Assembly: GCA_025201375.1 (NCBI GenBank) | Contig: JAIWZP010000002.1 | Location: 682,001-746,000 of the forward strand | Reading direction: 5' to 3' | Origin: Gongronella butleri | Taxonomy: Eukaryota; Mucoromycota; Mucoromycetes; Mucorales; Cunninghamellaceae | DNA length: 64,000 bases | In this document: positions 9,101 through 19,461 of the stretch, in pieces | How positions within the stretch are numbered: position 1 is the first letter of the stretch | Layout of the letters: the number at the start of each line of letters is the position of its first letter | Notes under the pieces: model-generated | What the model was told of the DNA's origin: nothing | The model's database searches: none | What the model saw: the letters and a program-made list of their open reading frames with translations, nothing else | Program-made: the position numbers and the translations under genes

Positions 9101-11503
9101 TCCTGAAGTTCCAACGTGGTACAAACTGAACAAGACGGGAGGCAGGCGTGTTTGGGAAAGACGATTGCCCCTCGGACGAAAACCACGACAGCCAGCCGAC
9201 CCCGACTCTGCTGCTCATGATGACGTGCCTCCTGCTGATACACCACCACACAAAAAGGAGCTCATTACTCGCATCTTCTCGGTGTCCCCGTCACAAAAAG
9301 AGCTTTTTTGTCTCAGATTGTTGCTTTTTCATGTCCGTGGCCCCAAGTCGTTTGATGATTTGCTCACGATCAACCCAGGTGATCGTCCCTTGGAATCGTT
9401 CCAAGAGGCTGCCTTGGCCCATGGGCTTATTAGCGATGATTTTGACTATTCTCAATGCATGCATGAGGCTGCTGTTGACCAAATGCCTCGACAACTCAGG
9501 TCGCTCTTCGTCACAACTTTGCACCATTGCTCCCCGCCCTCGCCTTTGTCCCTTTGGAACGAATTTAAAGACCATTTGTCTGAAGACTATCTCAATACGC
9601 AACGGACACGTTTACACATCCCACCGACGCACCCATTGCCAAGTGACGCCGCCAACATTGCTCACCAGCAGGCGCTGACATGTATCAACAGCCTTCTCGA
9701 AGACAATGGCTCCAGCCTCAAATGGTATCGTGCTCTCTTCTCCATTTGGACGCCGGAGATCGCCGCAACTGACCACGTGGAGCAAGAAATTGGTCGATTT
9801 GACCAGGAAAACGAGCTGCAAAGTTACCAGCAAGCGCGCACCCACCTGAACCCCCAGCAATTAGCGGCACTGGACGCCATCATTGCATCGCTGGATGCTG
9901 ACAACAACAATGAGGCCCCTCGCGTCACACCGCACCTGTTCTTTGTGGATGGACCAGCGGGCACGGGCAAAACCATGTTGTTCAAAGCATTACTCAATTA
10001 TGTCCGATCCAAGAACAAGTTGGCCCTGCCTGTCGCGACCTCTGCAGTGGCTGCGCAACTGCTGCCAGGTGGGAGAACGTCGCATAGTCGCTTTAAAATC
10101 CCGGTGAAGAGAATAGACAATGACAGTCTCTGCACCATCAGCGCGCAGCAACGCGAGGCAAGCCTGATTCGCGCTGCAGACATCGTGATCTGGGACGAGG
10201 TAAGTGCATATTTTTTTTCACCTTTTTTTGCACACATTTAATGTGCTTTATTTTTTTGCAATATTGTTATATCCTAGGCGGTCATGGTATCCCTGCTTGC
10301 GGTGAAAGCAGTGGATCGATCACTGAGAGATCTTATGGCCTGTCCCACTTTACCATTTGGAGGAAAAATCGTCGTTTTTGGCGGTGATTTCCGTCAACTC
10401 TTGCCAGTTGTCCCAGGAGGCACGGATGCAGATATTCAAGCTGTCACGCTCAACAATGCCGATTTCTGGAATCAAGTGCACATCATGCGCCTCACACAAA
10501 ACATGCGCATTTCGTCCTGCACTCCCGTCAAATTCCGCGGTGATTTTGCCCAATTTTTGATGCGTTGCGGCAACGGCATTGGAAACGATATCAAAATCCA
10601 GCCGTACATGCGCATCGATGCGCACAACCTCCGCGCCCTCATTCATGACATATATCCCAATTTGGCCGACAATCCCTCGCCAGCTCATTTTAAGCACCGT
10701 GCCATTATCGCTCCTCTAAACGTCGACGTCGATGCTATCAACGCAAAAGCCATTGAACTCTTTCCCTCGGACTTTGAGTGCGTTTTTCCATCTTTTGATA
10801 GCGTTGTGGACGACGGCGACGACCCAGATGACCCGGACTCTTACTCAAATACCGGCATTGAGACCCTGAATGACATGAACCCATCCGGGTTTCCAAAACA
10901 CAAGCTTATCGTTAAGACCGGCATGCCAATGATCATTCTGCGGAATATCTCCCTAGCGGACGGCCTCTGCAACGGCACGAAAGTTTACGTGGTTGGTGCC
11001 AAGGACAACGTCATTAGTGTGGTCAAGCTTGACGATTTGCCGGATGACGAAGAAGGCGCCGACCATCATCATGATGGCCAAGATTTCAACGACGACGCAT
11101 CCAGCACCTCTTCCTCTCCACCACGCGTCTATTATTTGCATCGCATCATTTTTGATTCAACAGAAGGGGAACGCCTGCCGTTCATCTTGCGACGAAAGCA
11201 ATTTCCGCTTGCCCCCGCCTTTGCAACTAGGTACAGCATTTTCAATTTTATTCGCCGCACTTGCATCCTGCTTAATAATATTGACATATTATTTTTATGA
11301 TACACAGCATCCACAAAGCGCAAGGCGCCACTTACAAGCACGTCGTCGCGTATTTCGGCTCCGGCCCAGCATTTTCTCATGGCCAGTTATATGTCGCTTT
11401 GTCTCGCGTTTCCAATCCAGACAACTTGCGCATCGCCCTCCCTCCCAATGCTACGAACCATTTGCCCAATACGGTCAACACCGCCATCCTCCAAAAAGCC
11501 TAA
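6185..11503 (+). CDS. Helitron Rep-helicase transposase
   Basis: Rolling-circle transposase joining an HUH nuclease to a Pif1-type helicase. Eight exons: 6185-6388, 6464-7519, 7597-8067, 8134-8180, 8255-8409, 8506-10199, 10278-11230 and 11308-11503. They give 1591 residues without a stop. Visible in order are a CxxC finger-like segment (Cys136, Cys139), the Rep motif FITFTCNPAWPE (about 531-542), the HUH pair LPHAHCLFWL (His601, His603), and the two catalytic tyrosines in KYLTKYVCKG (Tyr735, Tyr739). Helicase motifs follow: GPAGTGKT (1127-1134), IWDEA (split by intron 6), GGDFRQLLPVV, LTQNMRI, HKAQGAT and YVALSRVSN. All key residues are present, so the element looks autonomous. Splicing through the HUH region was needed to restore the frame and was inferred by eye. 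The N-terminus is serine-rich and basic. Confidence 0.93.
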
Positions 11504-11956
11504 CGGCTTAATAAATTTATTTTTTTGCAAGTTTTTTTTTTTTTGCTGAATTCATTATCATAAAATCGGCTTCATTCCATCAAATCACTACTGTAGCACT
11601 TGCTATGATATGTAGGTACAGTCTACAGTGTTTTCAGGGGGAATGATCTGTAATCAACACTTGCGGTACTAGCAACCCGCTAAACTGCACAAATGCGTCC
11701 ACATTTGCCAAAAAGCATGTTTTTCAGATTTTGCCGATCCTATTAGATGCTTTGCCCCCCTATTTGTTAGCAAAACTGCAATAAAAATCGGGGGTCAACT
11801 AGACCGTTATCTAGCAAATTGCGATCAAAGATTTTGATGAAAAAGTTGAATTTCTCTGCGACCAAAGACCTGATGAATATTAAACAGACTGCCGGCCAGC
11901 GCTTGGGCTGCTCGCGACGGGCTTCCCGGGGCCGCAGGCCCGCCCGGAGCGCTAGT
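11504..11956 (+). mobile_element. Helitron 3' untranslated region and 3' terminus
   Basis: The 3' flank of the transposase gene runs to the element end. The terminus has an outer stem CGGGC (11918-11922) with GCCCG (11942-11946) and an inner stem GGGCC-GCA-GGCCC (11929-11941). The terminal CTAG is at 11952-11955, and the host T is at 11956. Spacing from the inner hairpin to CTAG is ten bases, as expected. About 130 bp inside this region (11745-11870) recurs near 28338-28465. Confidence 0.75.
11745..11870. repeat. 130-bp segment shared with 28338-28465
   Basis: Both copies read attagatgctttgcc, then ccct, then ttgtta, then aaaactg, aataaaaatcg, aga(c)ccgtt, gcgatcaaa and ttctctgcga, in the same orientation. 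Flanks differ on both sides. This one lies within the Helitron 3' region; the other lies alone in a gene desert. Confidence 0.65.
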
Positions 11957-11964
11957 TCATGAAA

Positions 11965-12425
11965 AATGCATTTTCTCGAGACTGAGCTATCCGATCCCTG
12001 GAAAAACTTGGAATCATCGAAGTTTTGAGTCGAGTGTCCACTGGTCTGAATTTGGAGTCATATGGTCAGACTCATCGCGAGAAATACGTAAATTATTGTT
12101 TGGCTATGGGATTTCACTGGCAAACACATATCTCGAAGATTCTCGAGACTGAGTGATCCGATTCCCGAAAAAAATCAATACCATTGGAAAATTGGGTCTA
12201 ACACTAACTAGTCCAAGTTTCGGACCAGATGAGCGAGTTTCTGAGAAAGCGCCAATTTCATATGCGTAAATGGGGTACGATCAGCAGCACTTTGCCTCGT
12301 ACTGCGATAACGGCTGAGCGCCCCGACACATGAGATGCATCAAATGAATCAGCGGCCAAACGCGATAAAAGCGCGTGTGGTTTGGGGATATCGCGTCAAT
12401 TTTTCGGCGAGTTAGCTTTCACGGG
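11965..12425. repeat. diverged dispersed repeat, copy 2
   Basis: It begins about ten bases after the Helitron end and follows the same order of words as copy 1 (1150-1672). These include two tandem gactgag(c/t)gatccg units (near 11978 and 12147), attgggtcta, ggaccagatg, gctgagcgccccgac, catcaaatgaatcag and gataaaagcgc. Together the copies bracket the Helitron island. Confidence 0.7.
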
Positions 12426-12439
12426 GTTGATTTGGCCCT

Positions 12440-12730
12440 GATTCATACAAAATACATTTTCTCAGAACTGAATGATCCGATCGTTGAAAAAAATTGACAT
12501 TGTTGGTGTTTTGCGTTCTACATTCTGTAGCTCAAATATAGGATCCGAAGAACAAGATCTGAAGAGCCTGCATAGCAAAAGGGGATAAGGATTTGTCCAT
12601 TTTTGTAGCTCACGCGACAACGGCCCGACGCATCGGCGCGCGCGTCACCTCAAATGAATCTGTGATCAAAGGCAGTAAAAGCGCTTGTGTTTTGGTGAGA
12701 TTGCGTTGAGATCTCGGTGACTTGGTGTGC
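12440..12730. repeat. diverged dispersed repeat, partial copy 3
   Basis: It starts with gatttggccctgattcata and a gaactgaatgatccgatcg word. It then carries cccgacgcatc, cctcaaatgaatc, gtaaaagcgcttgtg and attgcgttgagat, matching the right half of copies 1 and 2. Confidence 0.5.
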
Positions 12731-13196
12731 AATGGCTCTGAAAACTCGTATTTTTGCGAGATTGTTGCGTCTGACTTTAGATTTGCATGTGGAGCTTTTT
12801 GCGACCGCAAAAAGTCTGCCCATTTCACATTTAGACGCGACTCCGGGACGTGTAGACGCGTGTTTGTGGGCAATTGATCTCCAGAATGTCGGATTTTCAA
12901 TCACATTTTATTCAGGGCGCATTTCCAAGTGCTCAAACTGTGGCTAGTGCTGTAAATGTCCATGAACCGACACTGGTCCCAAGTGTTGTATAAATCAAAT
13001 CACCAAGTACATCGTCAACAATCTCGAATTTGCGTATTCTGCCATTTTGATCCATTGCATTTTTTTTTTTGTCATTGTCGCGGTGCCCTCCTTTTCTGGA
13101 CAGTTTATGCGTTACGTCTCGCGATTGGCTGGAAATAAAAAGAATCAAGGGCGTACTTTTTCTTGTCAGACCACTTTCTTTCTCTTTTTTTGCCTC
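12731..13196. other. upstream region of the EDEM-like gene
   Basis: No gene is seen. Frames on both strands are short and lack motifs. The promoter of the EDEM-like gene should be here; no clear TATA element was recognised. Confidence 0.35.
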
Positions 13197-16100
13197 ATGT
13201 ATTCCATATGCCTTGTTTTAATACCATTTTTAATACAGCTACAAGCAGTCTCGGCGTATATGAGCACTGCTGAGAGGCTAGCGCTTAGGTATGCTAAGAG
13301 ACTCCAAGATGAAAAGGCCATGGTTCTGACAAATCTTTCGCTTTTCTCTTGTTTTTTGTGTACTGTAGAGATCAAGCCAAGGTAGAGATGCTTGATGCCA
13401 TTGTCGATCCACTCGAACAGGGCGTCTTACGTATTCTTTTTGTATAGGAAATGTTTTTTCATGGCTGGAATAACTACCTGGGGCACGCATACCCGGAGGA
13501 CGAGGTGCGCAACAGGGTCAAAGAGCCATTGCACGCGCTGAAACGATCGAGAAGGCTCACAATGCCATTTTTCATAGCTACGACCATTGACTTGTCGAGG
13601 ACTGGGAAGCAGCAAATACGCGTAAGTCAAGGTGGGGGCTGGTTTGGGCGCTCAATTGGCGCATTTTCGTGCGAAATTGACGCGCTTTTTGCTGCTAGAT
13701 ACGACAATTCCAACGATGTGCTTGGCGATTACTCGCTGACATTGGTGGACACACTGGACACGCTTGCCGTGAGTGCCTGACAAGAAAAAAAAAGCACACT
13801 GTGGAAGAAGACTGACGCGTTTTTCCCTTTTCTTTGCATCGCAGATGATTGGCACGCGTGAGCAATTTCATGACGCGGTGCAGCGGGTGCTGCACAACGT
13901 GTCGTTTGATAAGAACAACAAGGTGCAGGTGTTTGAGGTGAACATTCGCGCGCTTGGTGGATTGGTAAGCACTTTTTAGATGACAAATGGACCATTTACC
14001 CCCTTTTGTTTTTTTTTTACGCGTAGCTCTCGGCGCACATTCTTGCCTCAGACCCCGCCTATGACCGCAGTATACCTGGCTACGACGGCGGGCTCCTTCG
14101 CCTGGCCGTTGATCTCGCAGACCGATTTTTGCCCGCCTTTTACCAGTCAAAATCCGGCATTCCATACCCAAGAGTAAGAACCCGATGCGCCCGGCGGCTT
14201 TTTTTTTATTCATTGGATCTTGTAGGTGAATCTCCGCCATGGCGTGCCGCGCACCGAGACGGAGGAGACGTGTACGGCCGGAGCAGGCAGCCTCATTCTC
14301 GAATTTGGCGTGCTCAGCCGTCTCACAGGGAATCCTGAATACGAGGTAATTAAAAAAAAAAGGAGTTGGACACCAGTCAGTCGCTCATTCGATGCCTTGT
14401 TTTATAGCGCGTTGCAAAAAAGGCGCTTCTTGCGCTCTGGGACGAGCGGTCAGACTTGGATTTGATGGGCAACGTGTTGAACATTCAGACGCTGGAGTGG
14501 ATCCACCCAACATCGTCGACGGGTGCAGGCATTGATTCGTTTTTCGAGTATCTTCTCAAGGCGTATGTGCTTTTTGGCGAAGAAGAGTATCTTGCTTTGT
14601 TTGACAAGGCGCATGAGGCGATCCGGCAGCATATTGTTGATCCATCTGGGTATTTGTACCGCAACGTGCACATGGACACAGGCGCGCTGATGGCCACGTG
14701 GATTGACAGTCTGAGCGCGTTCATGCCCGGCTTACAAGTGCTCTATGGCGATGTTGATGCGGCGGTCAAGGGCCACCTCGTGTTTTACAACGTGTGGCGA
14801 CGATACCACGCGCTTCCTGAGCGCTTTGATTTTTTCCAGCAAAACGTCGACATTGCCAATTACCCATTGCGACCGGAATTCATCGAGTCCAACTATTATT
14901 TGTACCGCGCGACGCACGATCCCTTTTATTTGCATGTGGGCGCCATGGTGTTGCGTGATCTCAACAATCGCACGCGCATCCCTTGCGGCTTTGCCAGCCT
15001 TGCCGACGTCCAGACCGGCCGCATGGAGGACCGCATGGAGAGCTTCATGCTGTCAGAGACCCTCAAATATCTCTATTTGCTCTTTGACGATGGTATAAAC
15101 AGAGAAAAAATGGGCATTAGACAACATATTGACCCTTTATTTTTTAAAAAAAAAACAGAGCACCCCGTCAATTCGCTGGACAGTAACTTTGTGTTTTCCA
15201 CAGGTAAGCAACGAGATAGAAACCAGGGGGGAAAAGCCATGCTGATCCCTTTTTTTTTTTTGTTTTTGGTCAACAGAGGGCCACTTTTTGACGCTTGCAC
15301 CACGATATCTAGCGTCGGTGAACGCGACTGCGGCAGGCAGCCGGGTGAGCAAAGAGCAAGCGACGGATATGGCGACATCCCAGGAATTCAAGGGAAAACC
15401 ACGGAATCGTCAATGTCCTCGCTATTCTCCACTGCGACAGGCCGCTAGCAAGAAGCAAGGCGCGTCGCGTCGATGGAAGGCTGCGCAGAAAAGGCAAACG
15501 GGCGGAAAAGTGGCACGGCCACGCGCATTTGATCTCTCGTCGGTGCCATACTTGCCAATCGCCGATTGCGCGGCGGATCTAGTGCATTTCCGTGTCAATG
15601 CATCGGACGCGCTTGCCACGAGCGGCGACCTGGCGGTGTACAAGTCGGCGACGCAGTCGCCTGCCTATTTGAGCAGGCATGGCCAATGTGCGTCCCCATC
15701 ACAACATCCTCGCCGCTTTGAACTCACGTTTGGCATCGACTATCGGCAGCTGTACGCGCAGCTGACGCCCAAGTTTGTCCAGGTGGTCGGCGGCATCCTG
15801 TCGCACTCATTGTCGGGCCTGCGCCTCGAATTGCAAAAGCTGCCAAAATCCCAGAATGGTGGGTTCTTGGTCACTGGAGGTTAGTTTTGCCCTTGATTCC
15901 CCAATTTCCCGCTCATACTCCGCGCCCCAATGTATTTTTATGGGGGGAGCGCCTTGCGACGCGTCGCGTCTGAGGCCTCCATTTCTCCCAATTCCTTTTT
16001 TTCCATGCATAGATTGTTCTTTCCCCACCTCTTTGAATTTTTTCATTCTCTGTGATTAAACGCGTCTTGCTAATCTTGTATTTTTTTCTTTTATTCATCA

Positions 16101-17288
16101 GTTGGCTTGGATCAAAGGTAACAAAGATAAAAAAAAAAAAAAAAAAAAAAAAGAAAGAAAAAAGGGCACCAATTGTAAAAAAAAAAGGAGATGGATCACA
16201 TGGTGATGCAAAGCATGTGCTCAGCCCCCTCGTCATCCTTGCTCCCCCCCTTTTTTTCCTGACTCATCTTACGCTCATACGCGTGCACACGCGCCTGAGG
16301 GAATACAACAAGCTGATTTTTTTCTCGTTTTTTTTTTTTTTGCAGGCTCAAGGATTCTGAGATGTTTATTTCGACGGCGGAGGCACTGGAGCTGTTTGTA
16401 CGCGAGGGCCACATTGAATTGCTGACGCTCAAGGACAAGACGCGTGTGCCTGCGCGGTGGACGGCGTTGTTGGAGCAGCAAAAGGCGACGAGGGACACGG
16501 ATCGGACATTTGCCGCTGCCGATTGGGTGGTGGGCAGCGACGGGTGGCCCAATGACGTCGTTGTACGGCTCCAGGGCCGCGACCATTCGAGATCCATGCC
16601 GGCGACGCGGTCGCTCTTTGGCGGCAAGTTTCCCACGGCGACGGATGACGATGACGATGGTTTCGGGGGCAACACCACGTCCAATGGATCGAAAATGGTG
16701 TATTTCTTGGAGACACACAAGGACCCACGCTTCTTTGGCTGCGACGCGTACTCGGGCACGGAAAAATCGCTCATCCAGGGCAACATCCTCGTTGTGAGCC
16801 GCGGTTTGTGCGACTTTGAGCAAAAAGTGCGTCATGCCCAGTCGGCGGGCGCCAAAGCGGTGCTGTTCATCAACAATGTCCCGCAGGCCGGGCCCTTCCA
16901 AGCATTGGGCCAGCACCAACAGCACCAGCACCAGCAAGAGTACCACGAACACGCGTACGAGCCGAGAACCACGACAAATGACATGAATGACGACGCGCAC
17001 GCGCTACCTGAGCAGCATCAGCAGCAGCCACAGCAACAAAAGCAACAAAAGCACCTGCATCCAGCGCGTCACGAGCAGCATAACGCGGCGGGGCGCGCGT
17101 TGCTGCCGAGTGCGACGCTGACTAGAGAAAATGGCCTGCTGCTCTTGGATTTTTTGAGCCTGAATGATCAAGTGGCCGTCCATGTGATGCAAAAGCCGCG
17201 CCCGCAGCTGCTCCACGATCCGTCGTCCTGGATGGGCGTCAAGATCCAAGGCTTCCTCGTGCACAACTGGGTTGTCATCAAACCATAG
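13197..17288 (+). CDS. EDEM3: EDEM3-like ER alpha-1,2-mannosidase (GH47) with PA domain
   Basis: ER-degradation-enhancing mannosidase that trims N-glycans of misfolded glycoproteins to route them to ERAD. Thirteen exons: 13197-13288, 13369-13381, 13448-13504, 13578-13621, 13699-13768, 13845-13964, 14027-14173, 14226-14345, 14408-15092, 15159-15203, 15277-15879, 16102-16117 and 16346-17288. Together they encode 984 residues. Residues 1-20 form a signal peptide. GH47 motifs follow: [30 protein letters not shown], a [16 protein letters not shown] block and [14 protein letters not shown]. From about residue 788 comes a protease-associated domain (GCDAYSG, then [11 protein letters not shown] and [10 protein letters not shown]), as in EDEM3. 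A Gln/His-rich stretch is inserted after it. Exons 2 and 12 are only 13 and 16 nt. The C-terminus (VVIKP) has no HDEL-type retention signal. Confidence 0.9.
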
Positions 17289-18080
17289 ACGAAAATCCAT
17301 TTTGGATTTCAAAATGTAGACAAAATAAAAAAAAGGCATTATCATCTGTTTTTATTTTTGTTTATGAGGTATACCCCAATGGGGAAAAATACGAGAGGGG
17401 AAGAAACGCGTGAGAGACGCGGTCACGAGGGAGGAACAAAGAGAGGGGAAACAATGTACATGATGAAAAAAAAAAGGATTATCAAAAGATAAAAGAAAAA
17501 TGAGCACTGCGTGGACTGCAAAAGAATAAAGGGTGGGGAAGAGATGCATCTAGACAATATGTGTGTGTGTGTGTTGTGGCTATGATGAATAAAATAAAAA
17601 AAAAAAAAAAAGCCGAAAAAAAGTTCTAAAACGATAAAGCAGTGGCAGCATGACTTGAACAAGTGAATTGGAGCGAGGAGAAAAGGGAATTGTATGCAAG
17701 GGGGGAAACTGATGACACGGTTTGGAAAAGAAAGAAAAAGAAAAAAAAAGGAGGCTAGACACCGGCAACAGAGAGGTGGGGGGAGAAAGCGAGCGATGCA
17801 TTGGGATCAAGATTCAACCATGAGGAGAAGAGGGGTGGAATTGGGAGTAACAGGGGAGGGACGGAGCGCCATTGCTGTAACATGATGATGATGGGATGGG
17901 CAAGACAATCGCGAAAATAAAATAAAATAAAACAGAGAATTGCAGGCTTGATGGCGGATGTCTTGCAAAAGAAAAAAAAGGGGGGAGAGGGGGGGAGAGG
18001 GGAATAAGGGGCAAGGAGTTGCGATGGTGAGCAAGAGCGCGTCTTGATTGGATTTTTTTGGGGGGGAACAAAAGCCGTGA
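17289..18080. other. convergent intergenic spacer
   Basis: This lies between the 3' ends of the EDEM-like and Whi5-like genes. It is purine-rich on the plus strand, with A-runs and a short (TG)n near 17560. No gene, RNA or repeat family was recognised. Confidence 0.5.
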
Positions 18081-18809
18081 TTATGCGCCGTCGGTCCACT
18101 TTTGTCGACACATCCATAGGAGCAATTGGGCGGTCAATTCGTCGGTGCGCGACGAATAGGTGCTTCGTTTTGCGGACATGGGGGGTGAGGATTGCATAAG
18201 AAGCGAGGGCGACGTGACGGTAGGCGACGCGACGTGTTTGGGGCTGTGTGCATGTGGCGAAGAAGCTCGCTTGGAAATGGGACGCGATGATTTTGCAACC
18301 GGATAGTAGCGGTGCTTGTGAGGCGCGCCGCCAGTGGTATTAATAATACGACGGAGCACCGCCGCAGGATCTTCCACCGCACCCCGGCCGCTGTTGATGC
18401 CGTGTGCTTTGTTTTTCGTCCTTGGCTGCGTCACAAGCGTTTCTAACGACCGCAAGTCCATGTTCTGATACCCATACTTGCACTTGAAATTTGCCAAGTC
18501 GAGCCGGACGCGTAGGCGCTGTGCAATCTGCAAAAAAAGAAAAAAAAAAAAAGAACGAAAAGGAACGAAAAGAACGAAAAACAAAGGATGGTGAGTCAAA
18601 AAGTCAAAAAACAACCCGTGTTTCTCATAGTATGGTGTGTGTGTCGCTCCCTTGTCCATGGCCAAGGCAAAAGTAAAAAAAAAAGACAAAAAAAAAAAAA
18701 AAAAACACGGTGCCTCCTCCCCCAACGGCCGCGCACGCGTGTCGGTGCTTAGCAAAAACGCGCTGCTTACCTGGTTAAAATGTGAAGAGTCCAAACGTTC
18801 AATTTCCAT
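18081..18809 (-). CDS. Whi5/Nrm1-type cell-cycle transcription repressor
   Basis: A two-exon gene, 18809-18771 and 18527-18081, giving 161 residues. Just after the start, residues 14-40 (IAQRLRVRLDLANFKCKYGY and following) match the short GTB motif of the Whi5/Nrm1 family. That motif binds the SBF/MBF G1/S transcription factors. The rest is disordered and rich in Ser, Pro, Thr and basic residues (KRASSPHAHSPKH), with SP and TP sites as expected for CDK control. The family is usually this small and only the GTB motif is conserved, so the call rests on about 25 residues. The gene is divergent from the RSPRY1-like gene with a 650-bp spacer. The 243-bp intron contains long T runs in the sense direction. 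Confidence 0.65.
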   Translation of the reverse strand: MEIERLDSSHFNQVSSAFLLSTDTRARPLGEEAPCFFFFFLSFFFTFALAMDKGATHTPYYEKHGLFFDFLTHHPLFFVLFVPFRSFFFFLFLQIAQRLRVRLDLANFKCKYGYQNMDLRSLETLVTQPRTKNKAHGINSGRGAVEDPAAVLRRIINTTGGAPHKHRYYPVAKSSRPISKRASSPHAHSPKHVASPTVTSPSLLMQSSPPMSAKRSTYSSRTDELTAQLLLWMCRQKWTDGA

Positions 18810-19461
18810 GTGAAAGAAAACGAAAAAGGGGGCAAAACGCGGTATGCAAGAGAGAGTAAAAAAAAAAAAAAAAAAAAAGTGGTGGAAAAAGGAAAGAAAG
18901 ACAAGGAAATAGACAAGGCGCAGTGAATTGAAAGAAAACGAAAGAAAAAAATAAGTTGGCTAAAAGGGCACGCTGACCGATGACCAATCATGAACGCAAC
19001 AGACCCTACGCGGAGTTGAATTGGTTGCCTGATTTGGCAACTTTGCGTGCGCGTCGCCTTGCAATGGACTTTTTTCATCCGTGTCGCACCGACCGTGATG
19101 ATACAAACATGGCTTTTTAGCAGGGTCACGAAGGAGGAGGAGGTGGTGGTGGGGGAAATGGCCGCGTCCATTGTTGTATCCGAGTTTCAACGACGCGATC
19201 GTTTCAACTTGTCCATTCATAATCCACGTGCCCGGATTCGTTTCCATTTTTTGTTTTTTTGTTTTTGCTTTTGCTTTGTTCTTGTCTTGATCCAGTCGCC
19301 CCTTCACTTTGTGTAAGTCCATGGCAAAGCGACAAAAATAGCATCCTGGCGTGTGCATAAACGTGTTTTCATGCGTGTCTACGTGCATCAACGCGTGCAA
19401 TGGCTCATTTTTTGACAATTTTTTTTTCTGTTTTCATTTTTTTTAACTAGCTCCATGCATC
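18810..19461. promoter_or_regulatory. divergent promoter of the Whi5-like and RSPRY1-like genes
   Basis: A 650-bp spacer between divergent starts. It holds an MCB-like ACGCGT (19391-19396) 66 bp before the RSPRY1-like ATG. Just before that ATG is a T-rich run plus ctag (19430-19450) that could be a 3' splice site of an unseen 5' exon. A minus-strand open frame of 152 codons (19418-18960) spans it but shows no motif. Confidence 0.35.

Noticed and set aside
18960..19418. 152-codon minus-strand frame in the Whi5/RSPRY1 spacer
   Set aside because: Basic/His-rich without a motif, fills a divergent promoter; more likely chance.
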